DNA from: Neisseria elongata subsp. elongata
Lineage (GTDB): Bacteria; Pseudomonadota; Gammaproteobacteria; Burkholderiales; Neisseriaceae
Length of the DNA: 64,000 nt
Direction of reading: 5' to 3'
NCBI RefSeq assembly: GCF_900113545.1
Contig: NZ_FOPS01000005.1
Span: forward strand, 62,001 to 126,000
Shown here: piece after piece, positions 8,644-17,031 of the stretch
Layout of the letters: each line of letters begins with the position of its first letter
Position numbering within the stretch: the first letter of the stretch is position 1
The notes under the pieces: generated by a model
The model's database searches: none
Seen by the model: only the letters and a program-made list of their open reading frames with translations
What the model was told of the DNA's origin: nothing
Program-made: the position numbers and the translations under genes

Positions 8644-8667
8644 CCTATCAGAAAACAAACAAAACCA

Positions 8668-9513
8668 TCACGACGCGATACCGCAGTCCCAGAGGTACTT
8701 ACCATAAATTTCGAAGTCGTAGTCTTGGCTTTGAGATAGATCGAGGATTTCAGTCGGATAGCTGTCTTTATTGGAGCTGTCACTTACAATTCTGTATGTA
8801 TAGCGGTTTATCCTATGTAGGCGTTTAATGCGGATGTCGTCATATTGGCGGAATAGATATATTCCCTCACCTAAATAATCGGCGGTCATCTGCCAAAGCA
8901 CTGTCCCTCTATCTATAAGGGTTGGCTCCATGCTGTCGCCTTTTATACGGGAACAGAAGCATTTATCCGGCGATACGCCGAGTACATCAAAAAACGAGGC
9001 GCGAAACCACATAGCTTCGGTAATTAACTGTTCATCGAAGCGTTCACCGTGTCCTGCCCTGCCAAAGAGGTTAGTGTGGTAGCGAACAGGCACGATTGAA
9101 CTAACATCTTGACCTTCTGACCAAATGTCGTATTCATTGACCATATCCTGCATAACCAATGGAATAGCCGGCTCGTTTACACCTGATTTTCGTTTCTGAA
9201 TAGCTGTTTGATGTATCAGGTAAGCAGCAGGGGGCTCATTTATTTTTTGATTTTCAACTTTATTTTCTAAATGGGATTTTTCAAGTAATGGAATCAATCC
9301 CTTTGCCTGTAACTCTTTAATAACATCATTTGGTAGGCTATAAACAGTTTTTTGACCATTTCTACCCCCTTTTCCTTGAACTATTCTACTTTTCCATCCT
9401 TCTTTTTCGGCTCTTATTTTCACACCGCTTTTTGATGATGGGAGGTCAATATGTATCTGTTTAGCCGTTGCTTGACTTACTAAATCACATATTTCTTGTG
9501 CGCTATATTCCAT
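8668..9513 (-). CDS. Mu-like prophage repressor (Mu DNA-binding plus S24 peptidase)
   Basis: 281 residues. The first about 70 residues form the Mu-type winged-helix DNA-binding domain shared by Mu repressors and transposases (GRNGQKTVYSLP). The C-terminal half is a LexA/CI-like S24 domain with nucleophile Ser194 in GDSMEPTL and the paired Lys230 in DIRIKRL, so RecA-stimulated self-cleavage is possible. It is transcribed toward the left end, as in Mu. ATG 9511-9513 follows GAGAGG. Three 13-bp operator-like sites lie directly upstream. It is the only phage gene that looks complete in both sequence and control region, so the element could still give immunity. Confidence 0.9.
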   Translation of the reverse strand: MEYSAQEICDLVSQATAKQIHIDLPSSKSGVKIRAEKEGWKSRIVQGKGGRNGQKTVYSLPNDVIKELQAKGLIPLLEKSHLENKVENQKINEPPAAYLIHQTAIQKRKSGVNEPAIPLVMQDMVNEYDIWSEGQDVSSIVPVRYHTNLFGRAGHGERFDEQLITEAMWFRASFFDVLGVSPDKCFCSRIKGDSMEPTLIDRGTVLWQMTADYLGEGIYLFRQYDDIRIKRLHRINRYTYRIVSDSSNKDSYPTEILDLSQSQDYDFEIYGKYLWDCGIAS

Positions 9514-9531
9514 AAAAAATACCTCTCCATA

Positions 9532-9588
9532 AAGTGGACTACTTTAATTCCCAAGTAGTCCACTTTTTTATCTCAAAGTAGTACACTT
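9532..9588. promoter_or_regulatory. Three repressor operator sites
   Basis: AAGTGGACTACTT (9532-9544), AAGTAGTCCACTT (9553-9565) and AAGTAGTACACTT (9576-9588). Each is an imperfect palindrome (AAGT...ACTT). The first is the exact reverse complement of the second. Centres are 21 and 23 bp apart, two helical turns, allowing cooperative binding by the adjacent repressor on the same DNA face. An AACTTA...TAAGTT inverted repeat (9629-9648) lies further right, possibly a Ner-type site. Confidence 0.7.
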
Positions 9589-9783
9589 TATTTTAATTAA
9601 AATCATATGGTTATGTGTTTTGGTAGACAACTTAGCGTAAATTAAGTTGCGCACTTCGGTGTACTACTATACTATGTTTACAACTTCAAACGGGAACTTG
9701 TAAAGAAGTATAACTGATTTGGACTTGATCTTTAACAATTTGGAAAAAAGCCGAAAAAAGACGGGTATGCCCCGCCGCCCGAT

Positions 9784-10818
9784 GTGATGAAACAGATTCA
9801 GGCGCGGAAGCTGGAGGAGGCCTTGGGCGGACTGGCAGATTTACCCTCGCCCACGGAGATGGAAGGCAAACCCGCCGTCAGGAATGAAGAAACCCCACTC
9901 GCCCTGCCTGAAACGGTGTGTATTGTCGATGGTTCGACCGAGCAACAGCGTTTATGCGAATCATCGCGCCGTGGTGTACTGGCGGCGGTTGAGCGGGTAA
10001 TGGCCGAAGCGGGCGTATCGAAGGAGGCGGCGATTACTACTGTTTTGACTCAGGCGAAGATGCCGGGCTTCGAGCATATTGCGAAGCTGTTTTCCCTTGC
10101 GGCGGATGGGCGCGGCGGCGGCGGAAAGCTGCCGAGCGTGCGGACAATCAAGCGTTGGTTTGCAGCCCGCGAACGTAACAGCCTTGCGCCGAAAATGTCG
10201 CAGAAAGATATGAACGTACCGTCTTGGCTGCCGCTGTTTATGGAATGCTACCGTCTACCGATGAAACCGTCAGTTGCCGAAGCTTACCGTTTTTTTTTAC
10301 GGCGTCTGGAATCGGACGGGAATGAATGCCCGAGTATCCATACCGTGCGCCGCTGGTTGGACAAGGTGGGCAATGTGGAGCGTGAACGCGGACGACGCGG
10401 GGCGCGGGATTTGAAAAATATCCTGCCGCACAAACGGCGCGATTTTATGCATTTGAAACCTGCCGCTATCTACACCGCCGACGGTCATACGTTTGATGCG
10501 GAGGTGTTGAATCCGTTATCTGGGCTGCCGTTCAGACCTGAAATCACGACGGTCTTGGACGTTGGCACAAGACGGTGTATGGGCTGGAGCGTGGGGCTGG
10601 CGGAAAGCCGGTTTACCGTGCTGGAAGCTTTAAGCCACGCAAGCCGCGCGGCCATCGGTGCGCTCTGGTATGTGGACTGGGGCAAGGGCTTTGAAAACTT
10701 GATGATGACGGATGAGGCAACCGGTCTGATGGGCAGGCTGGGCATGACGATGACGCATTCGCGGGCTTATCCCCGTACGCGGTATCAAGCCGTCATCGGA
10801 CAAAATGTTGCGGATTGA
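9784..10818 (+). pseudogene. Mu-like transposase (MuA) fragment
   Basis: Middle part of a MuA-type DDE transposase. Open reading continues upstream in frame to 9736 (QFGKKPKKDGYAPPPDV...), so the listed start is inside the gene and the N-terminal end-binding domains have been deleted, as has ner. TADGH holds the first catalytic Asp and MTDEATG probably the second. The frame then reaches MTHSRAY, after which the sequence switches at about 10,770 to terminase-coding DNA, so the catalytic Glu and C-terminus are missing. The last residues of this frame read out-of-frame terminase sequence. It cannot be an active transposase. Confidence 0.85.
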
Positions 10819-11023
10819 GACCTTGCAGCCGCACATGGCAAACGGGCTGATCCTGCTCAACCCCGACCAAAAGACGCTGATTAGCCAGTTGCGCCATTTC
10901 CCGAAAGCCGATCACGACGACGGCCCCGATGCGCTGCATATGCTGTGGATGGCGGCCACCAGCGGCCGCGCAACGGAAAACATGAGGGCTTACGAAATCC
11001 CCGTTGTGCCCTTTACCATCTAA
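10805..11023 (+). pseudogene. Terminase large subunit (Mu gp28-like), C-terminal fragment
   Basis: Reads RIETLQPHMANGLILL...DHDDGPDALHMLW, the C-terminal end of Mu-like terminase large subunits, where DGPDAL belongs to the nuclease-end region. In-frame homologous sequence starts at about 10,775 (GIKPSSDKM) right at the junction with the transposase fragment. The ATPase and most of the nuclease are absent. Frame differs from the transposase fragment, so no fusion protein forms. Confidence 0.75.
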
Positions 11024-11029
11024 TTTGTC

Positions 11030-11058
11030 AGGCCGTCTGAAAAGGTTTCGGACGGCCT
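11030..11058. terminator. DUS hairpin inside the prophage
   Basis: AGGCCGTCTGAA (11030-11041) faces TTCGGACGGCCT (11047-11058), one base off a perfect AG-DUS. It lies between the terminase and portal genes and just before the portal ribosome site. An uptake sequence inside phage DNA shows long adaptation to neisserial hosts. Confidence 0.65.
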
Positions 11059-11070
11059 GAGGAGTAAAAA

Positions 11071-12213
11071 ATGTTCGGATTGATTAAAGGTAAAAAACGT
11101 CAGGCCGCCGTCAAACACCTGACCGCGGCCACCGAAGACGCACTGTCGAATATGTTTGCCGATATGACGGGCAACGACACCCTGCTTGCCCGCCTCGGCG
11201 TGGGCAGGCAGCACGCCTTCGATGTGGTTTACGCCGACGATGAGGTGGCCGCCTGCACCGAAGACCTGCGCGCCGCCATGCTGGCCAAACCGTGGCGGCT
11301 GTACGGCGACGGCCTGTCCGAAGAGGACAAAGACCGCCTGTGGAAAATGCTGCGGCAACATATGGCCGCACTGGCGGAATCAGTCATCGATGCGCGCCTC
11401 AACGGTTACAGCGTGGCACGCTACGTCTACGCGCAGGGCGACGACGGCATCCGCATCGCCAACGTATCAAGTAAACGGGGCGAGTTGGAACGTTTCGTCC
11501 CCTACCGCGACGGCAGCCTGATGTACCGAGGCACGGCGGGCGAAGAGGTGTGCGACACCAATGTGATGTACCTGTTTCTGACCCACCGCGCCACCTCGAC
11601 CAACCCGGCCGGGGAAATGGCGGCCGCGCGGCTGTACGCCCCCGTCGCCTTGCGCAGCAAAGGCTTCGTCTTTGCCGCCCAATTCATCACCCGCTACGCC
11701 CAGCCCTATATGGTGGCCAAAATCAACGCCGGTACGGACGAGGAGCACCGCGGCTTCATGCGGCGGTTTATCGACTTTCTCGGCGGCGGCGCAGTCAGCA
11801 TCGAGCGCGAGGACGATGTGAAGATGCTGCAAAACACCGCAGACGGCCAGGCCTTCAAACGGCTGGAAAACCTCGCCAACGCCCGCATCCAAAAAACCCT
11901 GCTGGGCAAGGTCAAGACCAGCGACCTTGAGACCGGCAGCCGCGCCGCGCAGGAAACCGAAGAAAACAACCGTGCCGAACGCATCGCCTCCTATCTGGTC
12001 ATGCTCTCCCGTGCCGCCCAGCATTTCGTCGACGCCGCCGTCATGGTCAACAATGCCTACGGCAGGCCGATTCATGCACCGAAAGGCGTGTGGTTCGAGT
12101 TTGACGACGAAGTGCGGATAGACAAAACCCGTGCCGAGCGCGACAAAATGTACCTTGACGCCGGGCAGCTGGTATTGACCGAAGAATACTACCGCGACGT
12201 GCTGGGCTTTTAG
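11071..12213 (+). pseudogene. Mu gp29-like portal protein (DUF935), C-terminally truncated
   Basis: 380 residues from ATG 11071, well placed after GAGGAG. Sequence is that of the DUF935/Mu gp29 portal family (DVVYADDEVAACTEDLRAAMLAKPWRLYGDG...; KGVWFEFDDEVRIDKTRAERDKMYLDAG). Family members are about 510-520 residues, so roughly the last quarter is missing: after YYRDVLGF the reading meets a stop created at the junction with tape-measure DNA. It may be translated but would not make a working portal. Confidence 0.8.
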
Positions 12214-12511
12214 GCATTAAAACCGACCAAGCGCGCTCGGAGCTGGCCAAGGTCAAACAATCCTATGCCGAACTGAAGGCAAGCGGCACGCTGACCAAAC
12301 GCGAATTGAAACAGGCAACCGCCGCCTATACGGCCAGAGTGCGCGAACTGAAGGCCGAATTGAAAGGCGTGCCGTCCAAACTCAACCCTATTGCCGCCTC
12401 CGTGCGCGGCATGGGTGGGGCAATGCTGGGCGTGGCGGGTGTGGGCGGCGGCCTGTATGCCATTAAAGAGGGTTTACAGCAGGTCGTGCAGGCGACGGCG
12501 GAATATGCCGC
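12213..12511 (+). pseudogene. Tape-measure protein fragment (N-proximal part)
   Basis: In the frame starting GIKTDQARSELAKVKQSYAE the sequence reads as a coiled-coil tape-measure protein, then a membrane-like Gly/Ala stretch (GGAMLGVAGVGGGLYAIKEG). The frame has no start codon of its own and runs out of sense at about 12,510, where the tape-measure reading continues in another frame (DAGIVADETAAKVGN). A deletion with frame change, or a frameshift, separates it from the next fragment. Confidence 0.65.
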
Positions 12512-12535
12512 CAGCCGCTGCGCGATGCCGGCATC

Positions 12536-14407
12536 GTGGCGGACGAAACGGCGGCCAAGGTCGGCAACATCGGCGGCGAGGCGCAGAAAGCCGCGCAGGC
12601 GGTGGAGGCCGCGTTCGCCAAAATCGGCGTGGACGTGGGGCAGGTAACGGACGGCATCATCACCGCCGCCCAATACGACCAGGCCGTCGCACAGGTCAAG
12701 GTGCGGACGGACGAACTGGCCGCCGCCTCCGCCGCCGTCGGGCAGCAGGCCGAAACGGGCTACGCGCAGGCATCGCAGGCCGCCGAACGCTACGGCCATA
12801 CAGTCAGGCAGGCCGCCGACGGCCACAAAGAGGTCGGCCATGCGGCGCAGGCATCCGCCCAAACGGCGGGCGGCGCGTGGGGCAAGATGACCGTCAACGT
12901 CCACGACTACCTGAGCATGACGCGCGAACAAATCCGGGCGATGGGCGACGCGATGAAAACCCTCACCCCTTTGGGCAGCATCGGCACGGCGGGAATCAAC
13001 GGCGGCTTTAAAGAGTGGGCGGCAAGGGTTAAAACCTTCAAAGACGGCGTCAGGGAGGCGGAGGCGGCAACCGAGGCACTCAACCGCGCCGTATCGGACG
13101 GCACGGTGAATATGGAGATGATTAACCGTGCCACCGCCGCCGCCACCTTGCAATTCGGGCGGCTGGACGATGCCACGTTGGACAAACTCAATGCCGCCGT
13201 TGCCGCCGCCCGCGACAAAATGGCCGCCCTCAAAGACGAAGCGGCCGATACCGTGGCCCAACTGCAAACCGAGCTGGCCCGGTTGCGCGGCGACGGCGAA
13301 CAGGCCAGGCGGCTGGAAGAAGAGCGCAAACTGCGCGAATTGAACGTGAAGCTGGCCGAAGCCGAAGCGCAGGGCAACAGCGAGGCCGCCGCCCGATACC
13401 GGCAGGCCGTCTCCCTGCAGCGGCAGATTTACCGCGAACGCGCCGAGCAGGAAGAGCAGGCCGAAAAGGCGCGGGCGGAAAACCCGCAGGCCGGCCTTGC
13501 CGCCGCCTTCGAGGCCGCGCCGCCGCAAATCGGCATCCCGCTGTCCGACCTGCAACGCCTGATTGAGGCGCGGGACAAACGGGTGCCCGTCTTCCGCAAG
13601 GGCGACATGATCGTCATCGGCAACCGCCTCAAACAGGATTTGGGCGGCAGCTTCACGGGCGGCCAAACCGTCGCCCTCGCGCGGCAGAACCTTGACCGCG
13701 CCTGCCTGCTGGACGCGCAGGGCAAACACGTTTCGGCGGAAAAATACAGCATCGATTTGGCGGCGGGCAAACTGACCTTTGCCGAGCCGTTGAGCCTCGC
13801 AGGCCACACCCTGCCGCTGACCGCCGTCCTCGCGTGGGAGGAGGAAAACCGCATCACGGCCGCCGACGTTTCAGGCCGTCTGAAACTGCAAACCCCGCTG
13901 ACCCGCGACTACCCGCAGGAAGGCACATATGTTTCCTCCGCCCTGGTCGGCGGCGACCTGCTGGTACGCGCCACCGAACCGTTTGCACAAAAAACATGGG
14001 ACGGCGTGTGGGCGGAGGCGGTGCGCGGCGACCCGATACTGGCCCGCCTCAATACCGCCAACTACCCGATGGCACTGAAAAGTAACGGCGCGGTAACCGA
14101 ACGCTGGCTGATCCGCTTCACGGGCGAGAACACCTACCAACTGTACGGCGAGACGCTGGGGCTGGTGGTGCAGGGCGACACCGTTACCGACCTCGCCCCG
14201 CCGAACCCCGCCACCGGCAAACCCTATTTCACCTTACCGGCGGCCGCGTTCGGCGGCGGCTGGTCGGCGGGCAACTGCATCCGCTTCAACACCTACGGCA
14301 CGCCGATGCCGGTGTGGATATTGAGGAGCGTGCAGCCCTCCGCCGCACGGCAAACGGAAAAAGACGGCTTTACCGCCTGCCTGCGCGGCAACACCGTGGC
14401 CGAATAA
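12536..14407 (+). CDS. Chimeric phage ORF: tape-measure segment plus tail-associated C-terminal part
   Basis: 623 residues. Roughly residues 1-320 are tape-measure-like: Ala/Gln/Lys-rich coiled coil with phage-type repeats. From about residue 325 (IPLSDLQRLIEARDKRVPVF) the composition changes to a compact beta-rich protein ending in KDGFTACLRGNTVAE. I think the two parts were joined in frame by a deletion near 13,490-13,540, but a natural join cannot be excluded. The GTG start at 12536 is arbitrary because the true N-terminus is lost; an AG-DUS (13873-13884) sits in the coding sequence. Function improbable. Confidence 0.55.
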   Translation: MADETAAKVGNIGGEAQKAAQAVEAAFAKIGVDVGQVTDGIITAAQYDQAVAQVKVRTDELAAASAAVGQQAETGYAQASQAAERYGHTVRQAADGHKEVGHAAQASAQTAGGAWGKMTVNVHDYLSMTREQIRAMGDAMKTLTPLGSIGTAGINGGFKEWAARVKTFKDGVREAEAATEALNRAVSDGTVNMEMINRATAAATLQFGRLDDATLDKLNAAVAAARDKMAALKDEAADTVAQLQTELARLRGDGEQARRLEEERKLRELNVKLAEAEAQGNSEAAARYRQAVSLQRQIYRERAEQEEQAEKARAENPQAGLAAAFEAAPPQIGIPLSDLQRLIEARDKRVPVFRKGDMIVIGNRLKQDLGGSFTGGQTVALARQNLDRACLLDAQGKHVSAEKYSIDLAAGKLTFAEPLSLAGHTLPLTAVLAWEEENRITAADVSGRLKLQTPLTRDYPQEGTYVSSALVGGDLLVRATEPFAQKTWDGVWAEAVRGDPILARLNTANYPMALKSNGAVTERWLIRFTGENTYQLYGETLGLVVQGDTVTDLAPPNPATGKPYFTLPAAAFGGGWSAGNCIRFNTYGTPMPVWILRSVQPSAARQTEKDGFTACLRGNTVAE

Positions 14408-14427
14408 CATTTCGAAAGGAAAAAATC

Positions 14428-15276
14428 ATGTTTCAAACCGAACGCGTGCCCGTCACCGTCTACCGCTCCACCGACGAGGGCGCGCCGCAGCTTTCCGCCG
14501 CCGCCGGCAGCCTGAAGACCGTTTTAAAAGCCTGCCTGACCAACGGCTACGGCACAAAACAGCCGCTGGGCTGGGAAATGCAGTATGAAGACGGCCACGC
14601 CGCCTGCTGGCGCAGCAAGCACAACCGCGCCACGGGGGCGGTACTTTCCCTTGACGACAAGGGCGGATACGGCCTGATGCAGGTGTTTCAGACGTCCTCC
14701 TCCGCCACGGCGGGCGACAAGCCGCTCATCAGGTACGATTCCGGCTACGACAAGTTCTCCTATTACTCCCGTAACGCAGCCAACGCCTGGGTATTGGTCG
14801 GCCATGCGCGCGGATTCGTCCTCATCCTGCCGACCGACAAGAACGCGCTTGTCCCATTCCTTATCTTCGGCGACTACGCGGGATTGGGCGTGTCGCATCA
14901 GGAAAATGTTTTTGTTGCGGGCATATTTTCCAATGGCACAGAATACAACTCCTCGAGTAAAGGAATCCGTTACTTTACTTACGATTATCTGGCCGTCAAA
15001 AAAAGCATCGACGTGAGCATGGTGTCGCTGGCCGATACCTATGGCGGCAAATACCCGTCTCCCGTCGCCAACGGCTTCTCGGCCTCGGAAATCTACCTTA
15101 CCGAGGGCAGGGCGGGAAAAGACACACCCCTGCGCGGCCTGCTGCCGGGCATCCTCCGTATTGCCGAGGAAATGCCCGATTTCACCGCCGTCCCCGTCGG
15201 CACGGTTTATGACAACCTCGACGCATCGGGCGATGCCTACCTGGCCTTTAGTGCAAACAGCACATGCGACTCTTAA
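14428..15276 (+). CDS. Phage tail-associated protein of unknown function
   Basis: 282 residues from ATG 14428, chosen for the strong AAAGGA site at 14415-14420; a longer open frame upstream overlaps the previous gene. I recognise no domain; the beta-rich, Gly/Ser-rich composition and position at the right of a Mu-like genome suggest a tail, fibre or host-contact protein. It is the last phage gene before the right end and appears intact at the start; the C-terminal SANSTCDS could be natural or a deletion scar. A hairpin follows it. Confidence 0.6.
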   Translation: MFQTERVPVTVYRSTDEGAPQLSAAAGSLKTVLKACLTNGYGTKQPLGWEMQYEDGHAACWRSKHNRATGAVLSLDDKGGYGLMQVFQTSSSATAGDKPLIRYDSGYDKFSYYSRNAANAWVLVGHARGFVLILPTDKNALVPFLIFGDYAGLGVSHQENVFVAGIFSNGTEYNSSSKGIRYFTYDYLAVKKSIDVSMVSLADTYGGKYPSPVANGFSASEIYLTEGRAGKDTPLRGLLPGILRIAEEMPDFTAVPVGTVYDNLDASGDAYLAFSANSTCDS

Positions 15277-15287
15277 AGGTATAAGAT

Positions 15288-15320
15288 AATCCCCATTTAA
15301 CAGACCATTAAACGGGGATA
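15288..15320 (+). terminator. Terminator-like hairpin after the last phage gene
   Basis: ATCCCC (15289-15294) pairs with GGGGAT (15314-15319), extended by TTTAA/TTAAA, 12 bases after the stop codon. Followed by AAATTTG, so only a weak T tail. Confidence 0.4.
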
Positions 15321-15360
15321 AATTTGGGCAAAAGCTGATGGGTGAGTTAAAATTTTCGCA

Positions 15361-15448
15361 ACTTTTGTCATAGATTCTGTGCGCGACTTTTGTCACAGCC
15401 TATGACAAAACAAATGCAAAACTATGACAAAACTCGCGCGACCTTACA
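15361..15448. promoter_or_regulatory. Prophage right end with four transposase-site repeats
   Basis: ACTTTTGTCATAG (15361-15373) and ACTTTTGTCACAG (15386-15398) in one direction; CTATGACAAAAC (15400-15411) and CTATGACAAAACT (15422-15434) in the other. The outermost copy stands at the same distance from the CA end as its partner on the left end. Confidence 0.7.
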
Positions 15449-15453
15449 CTTTT
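15449..15453 (+). repeat. Right copy of 5-bp target duplication (CTTTT)
   Basis: Directly follows the TTACA right terminus; identical to 8476-8480. Confidence 0.85.
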
Positions 15454-15493
15454 CAGGCCTTTTTTCCTGCCGAACCGGACTTCACCGTACACA

Positions 15494-15600
15494 TATAGTG
15501 GATTAAATTTAAAACAGTACGGCGTTGCCTCGCCTTGCCGTACTATTTGTACTGTCTGCGGCTTCGTCGCCTTGTCCTGATTTAAATTTAATCCACTATA
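15494..15600. mobile_element. Correia repeat-enclosed element (short form)
   Basis: 107 bp with 20-bp terminal inverted repeats beginning TATAGTGGATTAAATTT at both ends and the conserved core GGCGTTGCCTCGCCTTGCCG ... CTGCGGCTTCGTCGCCTTG. This is the short internally deleted form of the neisserial Correia/NEMIS element, a MITE that inserts at TA and can carry promoters or RNase III sites. It lies 45 bp outside the prophage. The rest of the 15,454-15,750 gap has no gene that I can support. Confidence 0.9.
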
Positions 15601-15750
15601 ATTGTGCTTTCCCGCTTTCTTCTATCCGACCTTGGGCAAGCGGCAGGCCCGCAAAACAACAGCCGGTTTCAAAAAATCCTGCTTAAACAATCCTGAACGG
15701 TATCAATCGCATCAAATTCGGCTTGCGGTTTTTATGCGTTTATTCATTGC

Positions 15751-16212
15751 CTATTCAGGACATTTTCCAAATTTCACGATATATTCGTAAGCCTTGCGAT
15801 AGCTGGACTTCCCATACAGCACATCATCAACCATACACTTTCCGCCATTGCAGGAAATCTTGAAATCATTATCGACCCGGCGTTTCCCCTCAACCAAATA
15901 ATGCGCGTGCACCATGCCGTTCGGACGCACGGAAATCTTCAATTTCTGCACCCACGGCACTTCGCTGTCGCCGTTACTGAAGCCCAATTGATAATGCTCG
16001 AACAACTCGCATCCCATCGGCTCGTCCCGATAGACAATCTTCTCCCCCTTGCGGACAATCCGTTTAAACTCAGGAGAGGCATATTTCATAAAACCTTGTT
16101 CCCGATAAATCTTTTCCACCAAACGGATTTTCTCCGCATCCCGGTCATTACCAGCCCATGCCGTGCAAACGGCGCAAAGCAGCATAGACAACATCACACC
16201 CTTCGTTTTCAT
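15751..16212 (-). CDS. Exported hypothetical protein
   Basis: 153 residues from ATG 16210-16212, preceded by AGGAAAT; a longer open frame to 16275 lacks a ribosome site and would bury the signal peptide. Signal peptide about residues 1-21 (MLLCAVCTAWA-G). The mature part has three cysteines (CELF, SCNGGKC), basic and aromatic residues and no domain that I recognise; the pattern KIRLVEKIYREQGF ... DDVLYGKSSYRKAYEYI recalls DUF3828-type periplasmic proteins, but weakly. Probably periplasmic. Confidence 0.65.
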   Translation of the reverse strand: MKTKGVMLSMLLCAVCTAWAGNDRDAEKIRLVEKIYREQGFMKYASPEFKRIVRKGEKIVYRDEPMGCELFEHYQLGFSNGDSEVPWVQKLKISVRPNGMVHAHYLVEGKRRVDNDFKISCNGGKCMVDDVLYGKSSYRKAYEYIVKFGKCPE

Positions 16213-16353
16213 ATTATTTCCTGTCAAACCAAAATCGCCATATTCTAATTTCCACCAGCCCGTACGGCAAATCAAACCTCAAGGCCGTCTGAAAACGCTA
16301 TAATCACGGCCGCCGCCTTTTCAGACGGCCCGAACACCATCAAGGAAAGCATC

Positions 16354-16893
16354 ATGGATTTAACCGAAACCCAAATCAGCAGCGAACCCATTTTTAACGG
16401 CACATTTGTCACCATCGCCTGCGACACCGTCCGCCTGCCCAACGGCAATGACAGCAAACGCATCGTCATCCGCCATCCCGGGGCTGCCTGCGTTTTAGCC
16501 GAAACCCCTGACAACAAAATCGTCTTTGTCCGCCAATGGCGTTACGCCACCGGCCAAGCCCTGCTCGAACTGCCGGCCGGCAAACTCGACGCAGGCGAAG
16601 ACCCTGCCGCCTGCGCCCTGCGCGAACTGGCGGAAGAAACGCCTTATGCAGCCGAAAAAGTGGAATTGGCCGCCACCTTCTACACCGCGCCGGGATTCTG
16701 TGACGAAAAAATGTACCTCTACCGCGCCTTCAACATCAGCAAAAGCAGCAACCTGCAACCCGACCAAGACGAATTCGTCGAAACCGTGCTGCTGGACCGT
16801 CAAGAAGTACTGGCCGCCGTCAGAAACAACGAAATCCAAGATGCAAAAACCTTAATCGGCCTGCAGCACTGGCTACTGGCAGAGGCCGTCTGA
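16354..16893 (+). CDS. NUDIX hydrolase, ADP-ribose pyrophosphatase type
   Basis: 179 residues; hydrolyses a nucleoside diphosphate linked to a moiety X, most likely ADP-ribose by similarity to NudF/YrfE. The Nudix box runs from GKLDAGE to RELAEETPY (G-x5-E-x7-RE-x2-EE). All metal-binding residues are present, but the usual Gly near the end of the box is Pro. A perfect TATAAT lies at 16299-16304 between two AG-DUS copies, and GGAAAGC precedes ATG 16354. Ends directly at an AG-DUS. Confidence 0.9.
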   Translation: MDLTETQISSEPIFNGTFVTIACDTVRLPNGNDSKRIVIRHPGAACVLAETPDNKIVFVRQWRYATGQALLELPAGKLDAGEDPAACALRELAEETPYAAEKVELAATFYTAPGFCDEKMYLYRAFNISKSSNLQPDQDEFVETVLLDRQEVLAAVRNNEIQDAKTLIGLQHWLLAEAV

Positions 16894-17031
16894 AAAGGCC
16901 GCCAACTGCCCTACCCTGCCTTTCAGACGGCCTCCACCGACAACCGGCATCATCCGCCAACTGTCAAAGCCACACTAAAACCTTTATAATCCCGCCGTCT
17001 GCCACACCGAAGCAAAACAACGGAGCACAAA

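Larger units (their letters stand above)
8481..15448. mobile_element. Deleted Mu-like transposable prophage, ends intact
   Basis: A 6,968-bp element bounded by TG (8481) and CA (15448) and flanked by CTTTT on both sides. Both ends read inward as TGT, 12 variable bases, then AGTTTTGTCATAG at the same distance (14 bases from the TG), the layout expected for transposase-bound Mu ends. A full Mu-like phage is over 30 kb; here most of the genome is gone. Left to right it holds a repressor, three operators, then fragments of transposase, terminase, portal, tape measure and tail genes in the usual Mu order. At least four deletion or frameshift junctions are visible, near 9,740, 10,775, 12,212 and 12,510, with a possible fifth near 13,500. 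Confidence 0.92.

Noticed and set aside
9532-9588. Regular short repeats that might be a CRISPR remnant
   Set aside because: Repeats are 13-bp palindromes in alternating orientation with 8- and 10-bp spacers in front of a repressor; they are operators. No CRISPR array or cas gene seen in the window.
12326-13807. 493-codon open frame opposite the tape-measure region
   Set aside because: Shadow of GC-rich coiled-coil coding DNA; the phage genes read clearly on the plus strand.
15602-15790. 62-codon ORF after the Correia element
   Set aside because: No ribosome site; overlaps the end of the minus-strand exported protein gene; low-complexity basic composition.
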